DNA of 64,000 nucleotides from Gammaproteobacteria bacterium (GCA_021772985.1 JAJFKX010000025.1:186001-250000), one strand, 5' to 3'; shown: positions 38,690 to 47,901, numbered from the stretch's first letter. Numbers and translations are program-made. Notes: generated by a model not told the origin, from the letters alone.

Positions 38690-39263
38690 CACAACCCTGG
38701 TTGGCCTGTTATTACTGATGAGTGGCTGCACTTCGGCCCCAGAAACCGCTAATGGGCATTTAGCTGTAAAAAACCTGGCATTGTCATGGCGGCAACAGTT
38801 ATTTGTTCAGGCCGGTTTGGAATTAGGGCTTAGTGACGCCACTATTACCGCACTTGAAAGTGGGGTGCCAATAACCATTTCAGTTGATCTACGTCTGGGA
38901 CGACGCTACTCAGGCTGGGCGCGCGAATTACGTACTCAATCTTTCCACTGGCGGATTCGTTATTTGCCTTTGAGTGAGCACTATGCATTGGAAAATCCCA
39001 TTACCAACGCCACTGAAACATATCCACGGCTACGCACCTTGTTAACAGCATTACGCGTTCCTATCTGGTACACCACCCAGGTCGAATCACATGAAATTAG
39101 CGATAGCCACTATCAAATGCAGGTTCGTACACGCCTTAACAGATTACAACTTCCACCTCCATTAAGATTGCCGGCAATGTTCTCCTCAGAATGGCGGCTG
39201 TCGGATCGCTGGCATACTTTATTGATTCCAATCCCCGATATTGATCAACAGTTAACACCTTGA
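38652..39263 (+). CDS. DUF4390 protein, probable lipoprotein
   Basis: The protein of about 203 residues begins with a basic stretch and hydrophobic core followed by a lipobox-like LLMSGC near residue 25, which would make it a lipoprotein. The body fits DUF4390 (residues about 40-200), a periplasmic family found directly before NtrYX-like two-component genes in proteobacteria. Its function is unknown. The start lies within rsmB; ATG 38652 or TTG 38664 both give a signal sequence, while any start after the rsmB stop would lose it. Its stop lies next to the ntrY-like start. Confidence 0.8.
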   Translation: MVCFLRVYKKSISTTLVGLLLLMSGCTSAPETANGHLAVKNLALSWRQQLFVQAGLELGLSDATITALESGVPITISVDLRLGRRYSGWARELRTQSFHWRIRYLPLSEHYALENPITNATETYPRLRTLLTALRVPIWYTTQVESHEISDSHYQMQVRTRLNRLQLPPPLRLPAMFSSEWRLSDRWHTLLIPIPDIDQQLTP

Positions 39264-39265
39264 GC

Positions 39266-41485
39266 ATGCGTAGCTTAATTAGCAAATTGACCAATAGCCT
39301 GCTACTTAGCCGGGTGCTGCCGGTGCTGGCGGTAGTTGCATTGTTATTGGCTGCGATCTTGTTGGTTACTGATGTACAACAAGCCGGTGAGCGTATTTCC
39401 GCACTCAATTTGTGGATTTTGGGCTTGGGTGTATTAGCGTTGCTGTTCTTATTATCAGCGATCGGGGCACGCCTGTATAACCTTTTGCAGGCACTCCGGC
39501 ATGGTACACCGGGTGCACAGCTGACACGTCGGCTTGTCTTGATATTTTTACTGCTTACCATCCCGCCAGTATTGATCGTATATTTCTTTTCATTGGAATT
39601 TTTGGAGGAAACCATTGACGGCTGGCTGGATGTTGGACAAGAACAGGCCTTAGCAGATTCACTTGAGTTAGGTCGACTATTTTTGGATTTGCGCACTTTG
39701 GAAGCACAACGTGAAGTCCGCGAGCTGGCAATTAATCTGAGCAGTCAAATAGAAGGGGAAAACAATATCGACTGGTTTCCATTACTAGTCAACAAAGTAA
39801 GCAGTAATGGCCCCAGTGAATTGAGCATATTAGATAGTAGCGGGAATGTTTTGGCTACAGCCAGTATTCGCGGCATTGGGCTCAAACCGGATCGACCCAG
39901 CGATTTCACCTTGGTTCAAATCCTGGACAACGGTCTGTTTGCCGCGGCTGAACCTGTCAATATTAATTCGCCCAATTCCGCAAGCACGGATACGGTTTTG
40001 GAATTGACAGACGTGTTGAAAATTCGGGCAGCTATGGTTCTTAAACAACCTGCAACAACCCATGATCCACGTATTCTGCAGGCTATTTACTTTCTTCCGG
40101 AAAGTTTCACCGTGCTGGCCAGCAGCGTTGAAAGGGCGTATTACCAAAACCAAACCGTGACCTTTTTGCGTCAGGCCCTGAAAGTCAGTTTTGTAATCAT
40201 CTTGACCTTGGTATTGCTGCTCAGCGTATTGCTAGCAATATTAGCAGCCCTGACTGCTGCACAACGACTGGTTCGCCCACTGACCCAGTTGGCACAGGCC
40301 ACCGGAGAAGTAGCTGCTGGGCGTTACCATCAGGAACTGACCACGGAAAGCGCCGATGAACTAGGCTTTCTGGTAGAGTCGTTTAACCACATGAGCCTGG
40401 AGTTGGAACACAGCCGCTCGGCCCTGGAAGATCAACGGCAATATCTGGAAACCGTACTCGGCAGGCTGTCAGCAGGGGTATTGTCAATTGACGGCAATGG
40501 TCGACTGGTGACCAGCAATACCAGTGCCAGTGATATCCTCGGTTATGCACTCGAACCCTGGCATGGTCAATCATTAAATACCATCAGTAACCAGGAGCCG
40601 CGTTTGCACCTGCTGTTTGAAAGGCTGGAAGAACGCCGCCATCAGCAAGGTGAGTGGCGTGAAGAAATCAAATTAGTTGGTGCAGACAAACCATTGGTAT
40701 TGATGTGCCGTGGCAGCCAGTTGCCGGGTGCTGATGGCGGACTGGTGGTGGTATTTGATGACGTAACCCTATTGACCGAAGCACAACGTGAGGCTGCCTG
40801 GGCTGAAGTTGCTCAACGGTTAGCACATGAGGTCAAAAACCCTTTGACACCGATCCGCCTGTCGGCTGAACGGCTTGGGGTCAAACTGGCTGACTCACTT
40901 TCTCCAGATCAGCAAAAGCTGTTGGAAAAGTCCACGCGGACCATTATCCATCAAGTTGACGCTCTGCAGGCATTGGTGAATAGCTTTGGCGATTATGCAC
41001 GTGAACCCAGGAGTATTCTGCGACCTGTTGATCTCCACATTATCGTTGAAGATGTATTGGCATTGTATGAACCAGTGGAAGAAGCTGTTTCCTTTGAACG
41101 CCAGCTAGCGGCTGATCCATCACTGGCGATGGCTGATCCAGACCGGCTACGCCAGATTCTACATAACTTGATCCGGAATGCGATTGAGGCTCGTAGCCAG
41201 GATAGTCGTATTTTGCGAATTCAGTTGGCTACAGAAAATTACAGCAAAAATCAATTACCCGGCTTAATATTCACAATCAGTGATAACGGTCCGGGCGTAA
41301 GACCGGATTTGCTTGAACGGATTTTTGAACCCTACATCACCAGCAAAAACCGCGGCACCGGGTTGGGCCTGGCAATTGTCAAACGCATTGTGGACCAGCA
41401 TGGCGGGAGCATACGGATTGAAAACCTTGAAGCAGGCGGCGCTGTAATCCATTTGTGGTTACCTGCTGCAATCACCGGCAAATAA
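39266..41485 (+). CDS. NtrY-like sensor histidine kinase
   Basis: The protein of about 739 residues has three membrane helices in residues 12-110, a periplasmic or extracytoplasmic region to about 300, a fourth helix (VSFVIILTLVLLLSVLLAIL), a HAMP domain, a PAS domain (about 390-490), and HisKA/HATPase domains with LAHEVKNPLTPIRLSAERL carrying the phosphorylated His, NLIRNAIEA, DNGPGV and GTGLGLAIVK. This is the NtrY architecture, linked in other bacteria to nitrogen, redox or envelope signals. It is followed by its regulator and by trkAH. ATG 39266 is used; TTG 39260 overlaps the upstream stop. Confidence 0.92.
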   Translation: MRSLISKLTNSLLLSRVLPVLAVVALLLAAILLVTDVQQAGERISALNLWILGLGVLALLFLLSAIGARLYNLLQALRHGTPGAQLTRRLVLIFLLLTIPPVLIVYFFSLEFLEETIDGWLDVGQEQALADSLELGRLFLDLRTLEAQREVRELAINLSSQIEGENNIDWFPLLVNKVSSNGPSELSILDSSGNVLATASIRGIGLKPDRPSDFTLVQILDNGLFAAAEPVNINSPNSASTDTVLELTDVLKIRAAMVLKQPATTHDPRILQAIYFLPESFTVLASSVERAYYQNQTVTFLRQALKVSFVIILTLVLLLSVLLAILAALTAAQRLVRPLTQLAQATGEVAAGRYHQELTTESADELGFLVESFNHMSLELEHSRSALEDQRQYLETVLGRLSAGVLSIDGNGRLVTSNTSASDILGYALEPWHGQSLNTISNQEPRLHLLFERLEERRHQQGEWREEIKLVGADKPLVLMCRGSQLPGADGGLVVVFDDVTLLTEAQREAAWAEVAQRLAHEVKNPLTPIRLSAERLGVKLADSLSPDQQKLLEKSTRTIIHQVDALQALVNSFGDYAREPRSILRPVDLHIIVEDVLALYEPVEEAVSFERQLAADPSLAMADPDRLRQILHNLIRNAIEARSQDSRILRIQLATENYSKNQLPGLIFTISDNGPGVRPDLLERIFEPYITSKNRGTGLGLAIVKRIVDQHGGSIRIENLEAGGAVIHLWLPAAITGK

Positions 41486-41546
41486 AAAACCACCTTTTCC
41501 GAAGTATGCTGATCAATGACGAATTTAATAGCTGTTATTCATTATG

Positions 41547-41564
41547 TGTGGTAAATTTACCACA
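41547..41564. promoter_or_regulatory. Perfect 18-base palindrome before the NtrX-like gene
   Basis: TGTGGTAAATTTACCACA reads the same on both strands and lies 19 bases before the NtrX-like ATG, in the 98-base gap after the kinase gene. Symmetry and position suit an operator for a dimeric regulator, possibly the NtrX-like protein itself. It has no loop, so it is unlikely to be a terminator hairpin. Confidence 0.6.
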
Positions 41565-41583
41565 TTGCTAACCAATTTGAGCC

Positions 41584-42879
41584 ATGCCCACACCCCATAT
41601 TCTAATTGTTGATGATGAGCAGGATATCCGCGAGTTAATTTCCGATATCCTGGTTGATGAAGGCTACACTGTCAGCACTGCAGGAACTGCAACGGAAGCC
41701 AATCAACATTACACTGATATCGCTCTGGACTTGGTGTTGCTGGATATATGGATGCCGGATGCAGATGGCATCAGTTTGTTACAGGACTGGCAAAACGACC
41801 AGCCATTGACTTGCCCGGTGGTGATGATGTCTGGTCATGGTACTGTCGAAACCGCGGTCCAAGCCACCCGCCTCGGTGCTTCTGATTTTATTGAGAAACC
41901 GATTGCACTGGCCAGATTACTGGCCACAGTCAAACAGACAATTAAACTCGCCAATCAACAACAGGAAAACACCCTATCATTCAGTGGCTCGATGGCGCCA
42001 ATACCAGAGCCGCAAGGCAAGAGCATTATCCGCCAGGACTTGCGTCGTCAAATGAGCCAATTAGCTGAACATCCCCATCATTTCTGTTTAGTAGGAGCAG
42101 CTGGTACGCATAAAAGTGCGATTGCCGGTTGGATACATCAGCACAGCAGCTTAGCTGTCAAAGCATTGCTCACTTACCAAAACCCAGAGCAATTGGAAAA
42201 CCTGATTAAACATAATAAGCTGACTGGATGTTTGCAGTTAGATGCACAAGACCTGCCAAGTCTGGCAGTACAAAACAGGCTGGCACAATACTTTAAGGAG
42301 CCATCCTCCAATAATCTTAGGCTGGTGTTGTTAACTGAAACAACGCCACGGACTTTACTGGAAAATAAACAGATCAGCGAACCATTGTTTTTCGCTATAA
42401 GCGCAGCCGTGGTTAATTTGCCTTCATTGTGCGAACATAGCGAAGATATCCCCGACTTGCTTCGTTATTACACGGAACTATTACCGGATCAGGAAAAACT
42501 TCCATATCGCCATATGTCATTGGCCGGTCAGAATTGTTTACGTCAATATAGCTGGCCGGGCAATGAACAGGAACTGGTTAATTTGATCCGGCAACTGTTA
42601 TTGCTCGGGGGCGAAGGTGAAATTAGCCGCGAGGAAGTCGAGCAGGTTCTGGACAGCCAATCCACCAACAATGCTGCTCACACCGGAGGCAGTATTTTTG
42701 ATCAACCATTAAGGCAGGCGCGCGAAGACTTTGAACGTGAATACCTGATATATCATTTGCAACGCTCCGATGGCAGCGTCGGCGCCATGGCAGAGTTGGT
42801 TGGTATGGAACGCACTCATTTATATCGCAAATTAAGGGGTTTGGGATTAGATCCCAAACAGGTTTCGCGTACAGATTAG
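41584..42879 (+). CDS. NtrX-like response regulator with degenerate AAA+ domain
   Basis: The 431-residue protein has a receiver domain (1-120) with phosphoacceptor Asp54 (LVLLDIWMPDADG), a central domain (about 145-330) and a Fis-type helix-turn-helix at the end (ERTHLYRKLRGLGLD). The central domain is reduced: the P-loop is GAAGTHKS (171-178), the Walker B region reads GCLQLDAQD (215-223), and only 44 residues separate them against 66 in E. coli NtrC. The GAFTGA loop that contacts sigma54 is absent. It can probably bind DNA and be phosphorylated by the kinase upstream but not open sigma54 promoters. It may act as a repressor or sigma70 regulator. Confidence 0.9.
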   Translation: MPTPHILIVDDEQDIRELISDILVDEGYTVSTAGTATEANQHYTDIALDLVLLDIWMPDADGISLLQDWQNDQPLTCPVVMMSGHGTVETAVQATRLGASDFIEKPIALARLLATVKQTIKLANQQQENTLSFSGSMAPIPEPQGKSIIRQDLRRQMSQLAEHPHHFCLVGAAGTHKSAIAGWIHQHSSLAVKALLTYQNPEQLENLIKHNKLTGCLQLDAQDLPSLAVQNRLAQYFKEPSSNNLRLVLLTETTPRTLLENKQISEPLFFAISAAVVNLPSLCEHSEDIPDLLRYYTELLPDQEKLPYRHMSLAGQNCLRQYSWPGNEQELVNLIRQLLLLGGEGEISREEVEQVLDSQSTNNAAHTGGSIFDQPLRQAREDFEREYLIYHLQRSDGSVGAMAELVGMERTHLYRKLRGLGLDPKQVSRTD

Positions 42880-42921
42880 ACCATAAGAATCGGCTGGAAA
42901 ACACTAAACTTACCTCACAAT

Positions 42922-44298
42922 ATGAAAATTATTATTCTTGGAGCTGGCCAGGTAGGCGCCGGATTAGCCTACAGTCTGGTACGCGAAAACAATGACATCA
43001 CCATTGTTGATACCAATGAGTTACGTTTACGTGAATTACAAGACCGTATTGATATTCGAGGTGTTGTCGGCAATGGTTCACACCCACGAGTATTGCAGCG
43101 GGCAGGTGTCGAAGATGCTGACATGGTTGTGGCTGTCACCAACAGCGATGAAGTCAATATGATTGCCTGTCAAATTGCCTATACTTTATTCAACACACCG
43201 ACGCGCATCGCCCGCGTGCGGGAAGCCGAATATCTGGCACATCCCAAATTGTTTGAACGGCAACACATTCCGATTGACCTGTTGATCAGCCCCGAACAGC
43301 TGATCTGTGATCATATCAAGCATCTGATTGAATATCCTGGAGCATTGCAAGTACTCGACTTTGCTGATGGTAAAGCTCAAATGGTCGCGGTACGAGCGCT
43401 CTCTGATGGCCCATTGGTCGGGCAGCAACTGCGCACACTGCGGGAACATATCCCAGCTAAAATTGACGCCAGAGTTGTAGCTATCTTCCGCGATAATGAA
43501 GCCATTATCCCTGAAGGTGATACAGTTATTCGTCGTGATGATCTGGTCTTCTTTCTTGCCGCACATCATGACATCCGCACGGTGATGCGCGAACTGCGGC
43601 GCCTTGATGACCCTGTCAAGCGTGTGATGTTAGCCGGCGGCGGAAACATCGGCAGCAAGCTGGCTGCAGAACTGGAAGATCACTATCACGTCAAACTTAT
43701 CGAACGTAGCTCCAGTAAAGCACACGCTATCGCTGAAAGCCTGGAAAAAGCCATTGTATTGGTTGGTGATTGTGCAGATGAGGAATTATTGAATGAGGAA
43801 GGCATTGACCGTATTGATGTTTTCTGTGCGTTAACCAACGATGACGAAGCCAATATTTTGTCTTCCATGCTGGCCAAGCGTTTAGGCGCAGATAAGGTGC
43901 TGACCTTGATCAACCGACCGGCGTATGCAGACCTGGTAGAAAGCGATCGTATCGACGTTGCCATCTCACCCAGGCAAGTCACTATAGGAGCGTTATTAAC
44001 CCGCATCCGCCGTGGCAATATAGCCAGAGTGCATTCGCTACGCCGCGGTGCTGCAGAAGCCATCGAGGCAGTTGCTGAAGGCAACGCTAATAATTCGCAA
44101 GTTGTCGGCCGCAGCATCGCCGAAATCAACATTCCAGAAGGTGCCACAATTGGTGGCGTGGTACGAGGGGATAAGGTTTTGATGGCACATCATGACACTG
44201 TTATCGAAACCGGTGATCACCTGATCCTGCTGGTCACGGACAAACGTCATATCCACGAGATTGAACAGTTGTTTGAGGTCTCGGCCACCTTCGTATAA
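42922..44298 (+). CDS. trkA: TrkA, Trk potassium uptake regulatory subunit
   Basis: TrkA is the cytosolic gating ring of the Trk potassium system and binds NAD(H)/ATP. The 458-residue protein has two tandem TrkA-N/TrkA-C units: the first Rossmann motif is GAGQVGAGLAYSL near residue 7 and the second AGGGNIGSKLA near residue 237. It lies 11 bases before trkH. In enterobacteria trkA follows rsmB directly; here the DUF4390 and NtrYX-like genes lie between them. Confidence 0.96.
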   Translation: MKIIILGAGQVGAGLAYSLVRENNDITIVDTNELRLRELQDRIDIRGVVGNGSHPRVLQRAGVEDADMVVAVTNSDEVNMIACQIAYTLFNTPTRIARVREAEYLAHPKLFERQHIPIDLLISPEQLICDHIKHLIEYPGALQVLDFADGKAQMVAVRALSDGPLVGQQLRTLREHIPAKIDARVVAIFRDNEAIIPEGDTVIRRDDLVFFLAAHHDIRTVMRELRRLDDPVKRVMLAGGGNIGSKLAAELEDHYHVKLIERSSSKAHAIAESLEKAIVLVGDCADEELLNEEGIDRIDVFCALTNDDEANILSSMLAKRLGADKVLTLINRPAYADLVESDRIDVAISPRQVTIGALLTRIRRGNIARVHSLRRGAAEAIEAVAEGNANNSQVVGRSIAEINIPEGATIGGVVRGDKVLMAHHDTVIETGDHLILLVTDKRHIHEIEQLFEVSATFV

Positions 44299-44309
44299 GC
44301 CAGACTCTG

Positions 44310-45761
44310 ATGAAAACTGCAACTTTTCAACGTCTGTTCGGGCTTTTGCTAACACTTACCGGCGTCAGCCAAATTCCACCATTATTGGTCGCCCTCTATT
44401 TCAAGGATACCAGTTTCGAACCCTTTTTGATCAGCGCCTGTGGAGAAATTCTTATTGGTCTGATGCTGTTTTTACCGGTCAGATCAGGTCGTATAGAATT
44501 ACGGGTCCGTGATGGTTTTCTGGTGGTGGTACTGGCTTGGCTAACGGTCGGTATTGGTGGCGCAATTCCTCTTTGGTTGATCAAACAACCTCATATCGGC
44601 GCTGTAGATGGTTTATTTGAGGCAATCTCAGCGTTAACCACTACCGGAGCAACCGTCCTCACTGGCCTTGATGATATGCCCCGGGGGTTGCTTTATCATC
44701 GTGCTCAACTGCAGTGGCTGGGTGGCATAGGGATCATTGTTTTGGCAGTAGCCATTTTGCCAATGTTACGTATTGGTGGTATGCAATTGTTCCGTGCTGA
44801 AACGCCCGGACCCATGAAAGATTCTAAATTAACACCGCGAATTACTGAAACAGCCAAAGCTTTGTGGCTAATATATCTAGTGCTGACAGCTGCCTGTGCA
44901 TTGGCGTATTGGTTGGCAGGCATGCAATTGTTCGACGCAGTTACCCACGCATTTACCACTGTTCCAATTGGCGGTTTTTCCAATTACGACAGCAGTCTGG
45001 CTCATTTTGCCAATCCGTTAATAGAAATAGTTGCCATGCTGTTTATGGTGATTGCCGGAATGAACTTTGCATTGCATTTTCTGGCTTGGCGAAATGCCAG
45101 TACCCAAGGCTATTTTCAGGATTCCGAGCTACGTACATTTTTGGGGCTGTTGGGCTTTTTCATATTGCTTACTACATTCGAGATTCTCAGGTTGGATGTC
45201 ACCCAGGATATTGGTCATGCATTGCGTTTAGGTGCCTTTCAAACCATCTCAAGCCTAACCACAACCGGCTACACCACGGATAGTTTTTACCTATGGCCCG
45301 GTTATCTGCCCACTTTGTTTTTGATCTTATGTCTTATTGGAGGTTGTGCCGGCTCTACCGGTGGTGGCATGAAAGTGATCCGGATCATGCTGCTCTATCA
45401 ACAGATGGTCCGGGAAATCAAACGTTTGGTTCACCCCAATGCTGTTTTGGCGATCAAACTGGGTGATCGTGCAGTTTCGGATAATGTCATCAGCGCAGTT
45501 TGGGCTTTCTTCTTTTTATATGCTGCGTGTATCTTGGGCATTGGAATGCTATTACATGCCAGTGGCCTGGACGTGCTCACTGCTTTTTCGGCAACGATTG
45601 CCTGCCTCACCAACCTGGGTCCAGGGCTGGGTGAGGTTGGTCCACACTATGGTAATCTGAGTGCTTTCGCTAAACTACTGCTGACTTTTGCAATGCTGCT
45701 GGGAAGGCTGGAACTGTTCACTCTACTGGTACTGTTTACACCTGGCTTTTGGAAAGATTGA
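44310..45761 (+). CDS. trkH: TrkH-family potassium uptake transmembrane subunit
   Basis: The 483-residue membrane protein has the TrkH layout of about ten to twelve helices with four pore-loop repeats, visible as SALTTTGATVLTGLD, TTVPIGGFSNYDSS, QTISSLTTTGYTTDSF and ATIACLTNLGPGLGEVG. GGCAGSTGGGMKVIR matches the intramembrane loop that controls the pore. It takes up potassium with TrkA. The stop TGA overlaps the following TPR gene ATG by one base. Confidence 0.96.
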   Translation: MKTATFQRLFGLLLTLTGVSQIPPLLVALYFKDTSFEPFLISACGEILIGLMLFLPVRSGRIELRVRDGFLVVVLAWLTVGIGGAIPLWLIKQPHIGAVDGLFEAISALTTTGATVLTGLDDMPRGLLYHRAQLQWLGGIGIIVLAVAILPMLRIGGMQLFRAETPGPMKDSKLTPRITETAKALWLIYLVLTAACALAYWLAGMQLFDAVTHAFTTVPIGGFSNYDSSLAHFANPLIEIVAMLFMVIAGMNFALHFLAWRNASTQGYFQDSELRTFLGLLGFFILLTTFEILRLDVTQDIGHALRLGAFQTISSLTTTGYTTDSFYLWPGYLPTLFLILCLIGGCAGSTGGGMKVIRIMLLYQQMVREIKRLVHPNAVLAIKLGDRAVSDNVISAVWAFFFLYAACILGIGMLLHASGLDVLTAFSATIACLTNLGPGLGEVGPHYGNLSAFAKLLLTFAMLLGRLELFTLLVLFTPGFWKD

Positions 45762-46069
45762 TGGATACAGCAGCCCTGGAAAAGTTGCTCGGCGGCCCAC
45801 GAGATAGTGCCATGCTACGCCTGACGTTGGCCCGTCAGCTGTATGCCGAGCAACAAATCAACGCAGCAATAGCACATTTGCGACAAGCCGTATTACGGCA
45901 GCCAGATTACAGCGCCGCCTGGAAGCTGCTTGGCAACTATTTAGCTCAGAATGGCAATATTGAAGATGCCCGCCAAGCTTTTGAACAAGGTATTGCCGCT
46001 GCTAAAGTAAATGGTGATATACAAAGTGAAAAAGAAATGCTGGTTTTTTTGCGTCGCCTGGATAAATAA
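45761..46069 (+). CDS. Small TPR-repeat protein
   Basis: The 102-residue protein has two TPR units (about residues 15-85) with YAEQQINAAIAHLRQAVL and AAWKLLGNYLAQNGNIEDAR. No signal peptide or membrane segment is seen, so it is probably cytosolic. Its start overlaps the trkH stop by one base (TGATG), which implies coupling to trkH translation. A role in the Trk system is possible but only by position. TTG 45749 is in frame but less likely. Confidence 0.75.
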   Translation: MDTAALEKLLGGPRDSAMLRLTLARQLYAEQQINAAIAHLRQAVLRQPDYSAAWKLLGNYLAQNGNIEDARQAFEQGIAAAKVNGDIQSEKEMLVFLRRLDK

Positions 46070-46169
46070 TCCATGACCTGATTAGTACTCTTTCAATGTG
46101 CTAATACCGGATTCAATTAGTTTATCAAAGTTTGTGCCAATCTATTACTAACCGGAGGTATTTTTGGCA

Positions 46170-47033
46170 CTAACGCCCAAATCGATTATACGACCACTGG
46201 TATTGGGGCAAATTCCAGCAGGCACATTGCTCTACTCCTTCATTTAGTGCTGCCAATGCAATGGCATCATCGTCCGCATCAATCCCAAATGGCGCAGCGG
46301 CAAAACGCAATTTGAAACTATGTCCATCCGCTAGCCGTTCACAACCCGCAAATACAACCGCACAATGGGTCTTACGGACTAACCTGGACAATAACGTCAT
46401 GGTTTGTGCCGGTTGTCCAAAAAATAAGGCAGGTCGGCCCTGCCCGGTTTTCGGTCTCTGGTCAGGTAAGATGCCGACATATCCAGCATTACGCAAAATC
46501 TTCAATAACAGCCGAATGCCAGACGCTGTAGCTGGCACTGCTCGACCACCAGTACGCTCCCGGTATCTGCGCAACTGTAACTCTGCTTGAGGATTAGACA
46601 GTGGCTTATACAACATTGCCGTATTATCCAAAGTCGCACTGAGATAAAGTCCAACCAGCTCCCATTGGCCGAAATGCGGGACCGAAACGATTACGCCACG
46701 GCCAGCAGAATGTGCCGCTTCCAGGATTTCCTGACCTTCAATGACCGTTACTAACCCCAACATATCGGCTGTTGGCTTATGCCATAACAGTGCACTTTCT
46801 ATTAATGCCTGCACACGATGCAAGATATGCTGACGCAGCACCTGTTTTTGCTCTGACTGTGTAAAATCTGGCAGACATAATGCAATATTATTGCTTGCAC
46901 GATTGCGCCGGCGGTTGGGAAATAACACCAATACCCTGGCTAATACCTTTGCGATTAACAACCTCATTGCAGCAGGTAATTTAGCCAGCAATTTGCCTAA
47001 CCAGATCAGATAATCTATTTTTCCCACATACAT
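46170..47033 (-). CDS. LpxL/HtrB-type lipid A acyltransferase
   Basis: The 287-residue protein belongs to the lysophospholipid acyltransferase family that adds secondary acyl chains to lipid A. It has the HX4E catalytic motif (VPHFGQWELVGL), YKPLSNP, GRPALFFGQPA and a C-terminal YQWSYNRFG. A membrane-associated N-terminal segment covers about residues 1-40. It is transcribed alone toward the trkH run and diverges from dtd. The acyl chain it uses cannot be told from sequence. Confidence 0.88.
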   Translation of the reverse strand: MYVGKIDYLIWLGKLLAKLPAAMRLLIAKVLARVLVLFPNRRRNRASNNIALCLPDFTQSEQKQVLRQHILHRVQALIESALLWHKPTADMLGLVTVIEGQEILEAAHSAGRGVIVSVPHFGQWELVGLYLSATLDNTAMLYKPLSNPQAELQLRRYRERTGGRAVPATASGIRLLLKILRNAGYVGILPDQRPKTGQGRPALFFGQPAQTMTLLSRLVRKTHCAVVFAGCERLADGHSFKLRFAAAPFGIDADDDAIALAALNEGVEQCACWNLPQYQWSYNRFGR

Positions 47034-47053
47034 AATTTGATATTTGATTGGTT

Positions 47054-47509
47054 ATGATTTTACTTCTTCAACGAGTTAGCCGCGCAGATGTAAGTATTGC
47101 CGGTAACACTATCGCACAAATTGGCCGGGGAATATTAGCACTGGTCGGCTTCGAGCGCGGTGATAGGCAATCTGAATTACAACGAATGGGGAAGCGTTTA
47201 CTTAACTATCGTCTTTTTTCCGATGCCAACGGCAAAATGAATTTAAGCATTCAGGATGTCCAAGGCGAATTATTGCTGGTACCTCAATTCACATTGGCCG
47301 CTGATACCAGTCAAGGCAACAGGCCGGGGTTTTCATATGCAGCTGCACCGGATGATGGGTTACGCTTATTTCAAATATTCACTGATCAAATTCAGCAGAA
47401 CTATGCAAAAACCGAATGTGGAGAGTTTGGAGCAGATATGCAAATCGGCTTGATCAATGACGGACCAGTTACTTTCTGGTTACAAAGTGCTAAAGCGCAC
47501 CGCACCTGA
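47054..47509 (+). CDS. dtd: D-aminoacyl-tRNA deacylase
   Basis: Dtd removes D-amino acids wrongly attached to tRNA. The 151-residue protein starts MILLLQRVSRADVSIAG, has LVPQFTLAADT with the catalytic-loop SQxxL-like element (PQFTL here) and NDGPVTFWLQ for the GP motif. ATG 47054 matches the family N-terminus, so the TTG two codons upstream is not used. It is divergent from the acyltransferase gene by only 20 bases. Confidence 0.94.
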   Translation: MILLLQRVSRADVSIAGNTIAQIGRGILALVGFERGDRQSELQRMGKRLLNYRLFSDANGKMNLSIQDVQGELLLVPQFTLAADTSQGNRPGFSYAAAPDDGLRLFQIFTDQIQQNYAKTECGEFGADMQIGLINDGPVTFWLQSAKAHRT

Positions 47510-47529
47510 AATTTATTGAATAAGTAAAC

Positions 47530-47554
47530 ATATGAACATATTTTCATATATAAT
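47530..47554 (+). promoter_or_regulatory. Zinc-repressor-type operator overlapping a -10 box
   Basis: ATATGAA (47530-47536), six bases, TTCATAT (47543-47549) form an inverted repeat like the operators of SmtB/CzrA-type repressors. TATAAT (47549-47554) overlaps its right end. It lies about 40 bases before the ArsR-family start, so the repressor probably controls itself and the CDF exporter. Confidence 0.65.
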
Positions 47555-47589
47555 GATTTCCTGGTTAATATATACGTTGCCTAACAAAA

Positions 47590-47889
47590 TTGAATATCAC
47601 ACCCACTACCCATGAAAAGCTTGCTGCGGCAGCAGAGTTACTTGCTGCACTCGCGTATCCGGTACGTTTAAAAATCATATGGTTGCTAGCCGAACAGGGA
47701 CAGCAATCAGTTAATCATCTTGCTGAACAATTGGCAATGGATCAAAGCGCAATCTCACATCAACTACGAATTTTGCGACAGGCCAAACTGGTTATTACTC
47801 ATCGTGATGGCCGTCAGATTTTTTATCAGGTCACCGACCAGCATGTGGTACACATCATTCGCGACGCGGTTCTGCATGCCAATGAGTAA
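47590..47889 (+). CDS. ArsR/SmtB-family zinc-responsive repressor
   Basis: The 99-residue protein has the ArsR winged-helix domain with LAYPVRLKIIWLL and a recognition helix in DQSAISHQLRILRQ. The last helix reads DQHVVHIIRDAVLHANE, giving the zinc pattern D-x-H-(10)-H-xx-E of SmtB/CzrA alpha-5 sensors; there is no alpha-3 cysteine. It should release DNA when zinc rises. The CDF exporter gene follows after 12 bases, which supports zinc control. The start TTG 47590 is the only plausible one; a nearby ATG at 47612 is in another frame. Confidence 0.9.
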   Translation: MNITPTTHEKLAAAAELLAALAYPVRLKIIWLLAEQGQQSVNHLAEQLAMDQSAISHQLRILRQAKLVITHRDGRQIFYQVTDQHVVHIIRDAVLHANE

Positions 47890-47901
47890 GCTTACCTGAT
47901 C

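Noticed and set aside
39136-39696. A 186-codon open frame on the minus strand
   Set aside because: It is antisense to the DUF4390 and NtrY-like genes and rich in Ser and Thr, as frame shadows are.
46133-46170. GTGCCAA...TTGGCAC repeat after the small TPR gene
   Set aside because: The arms are seven bases with a 24-base loop, too far apart for a confident terminator or operator.
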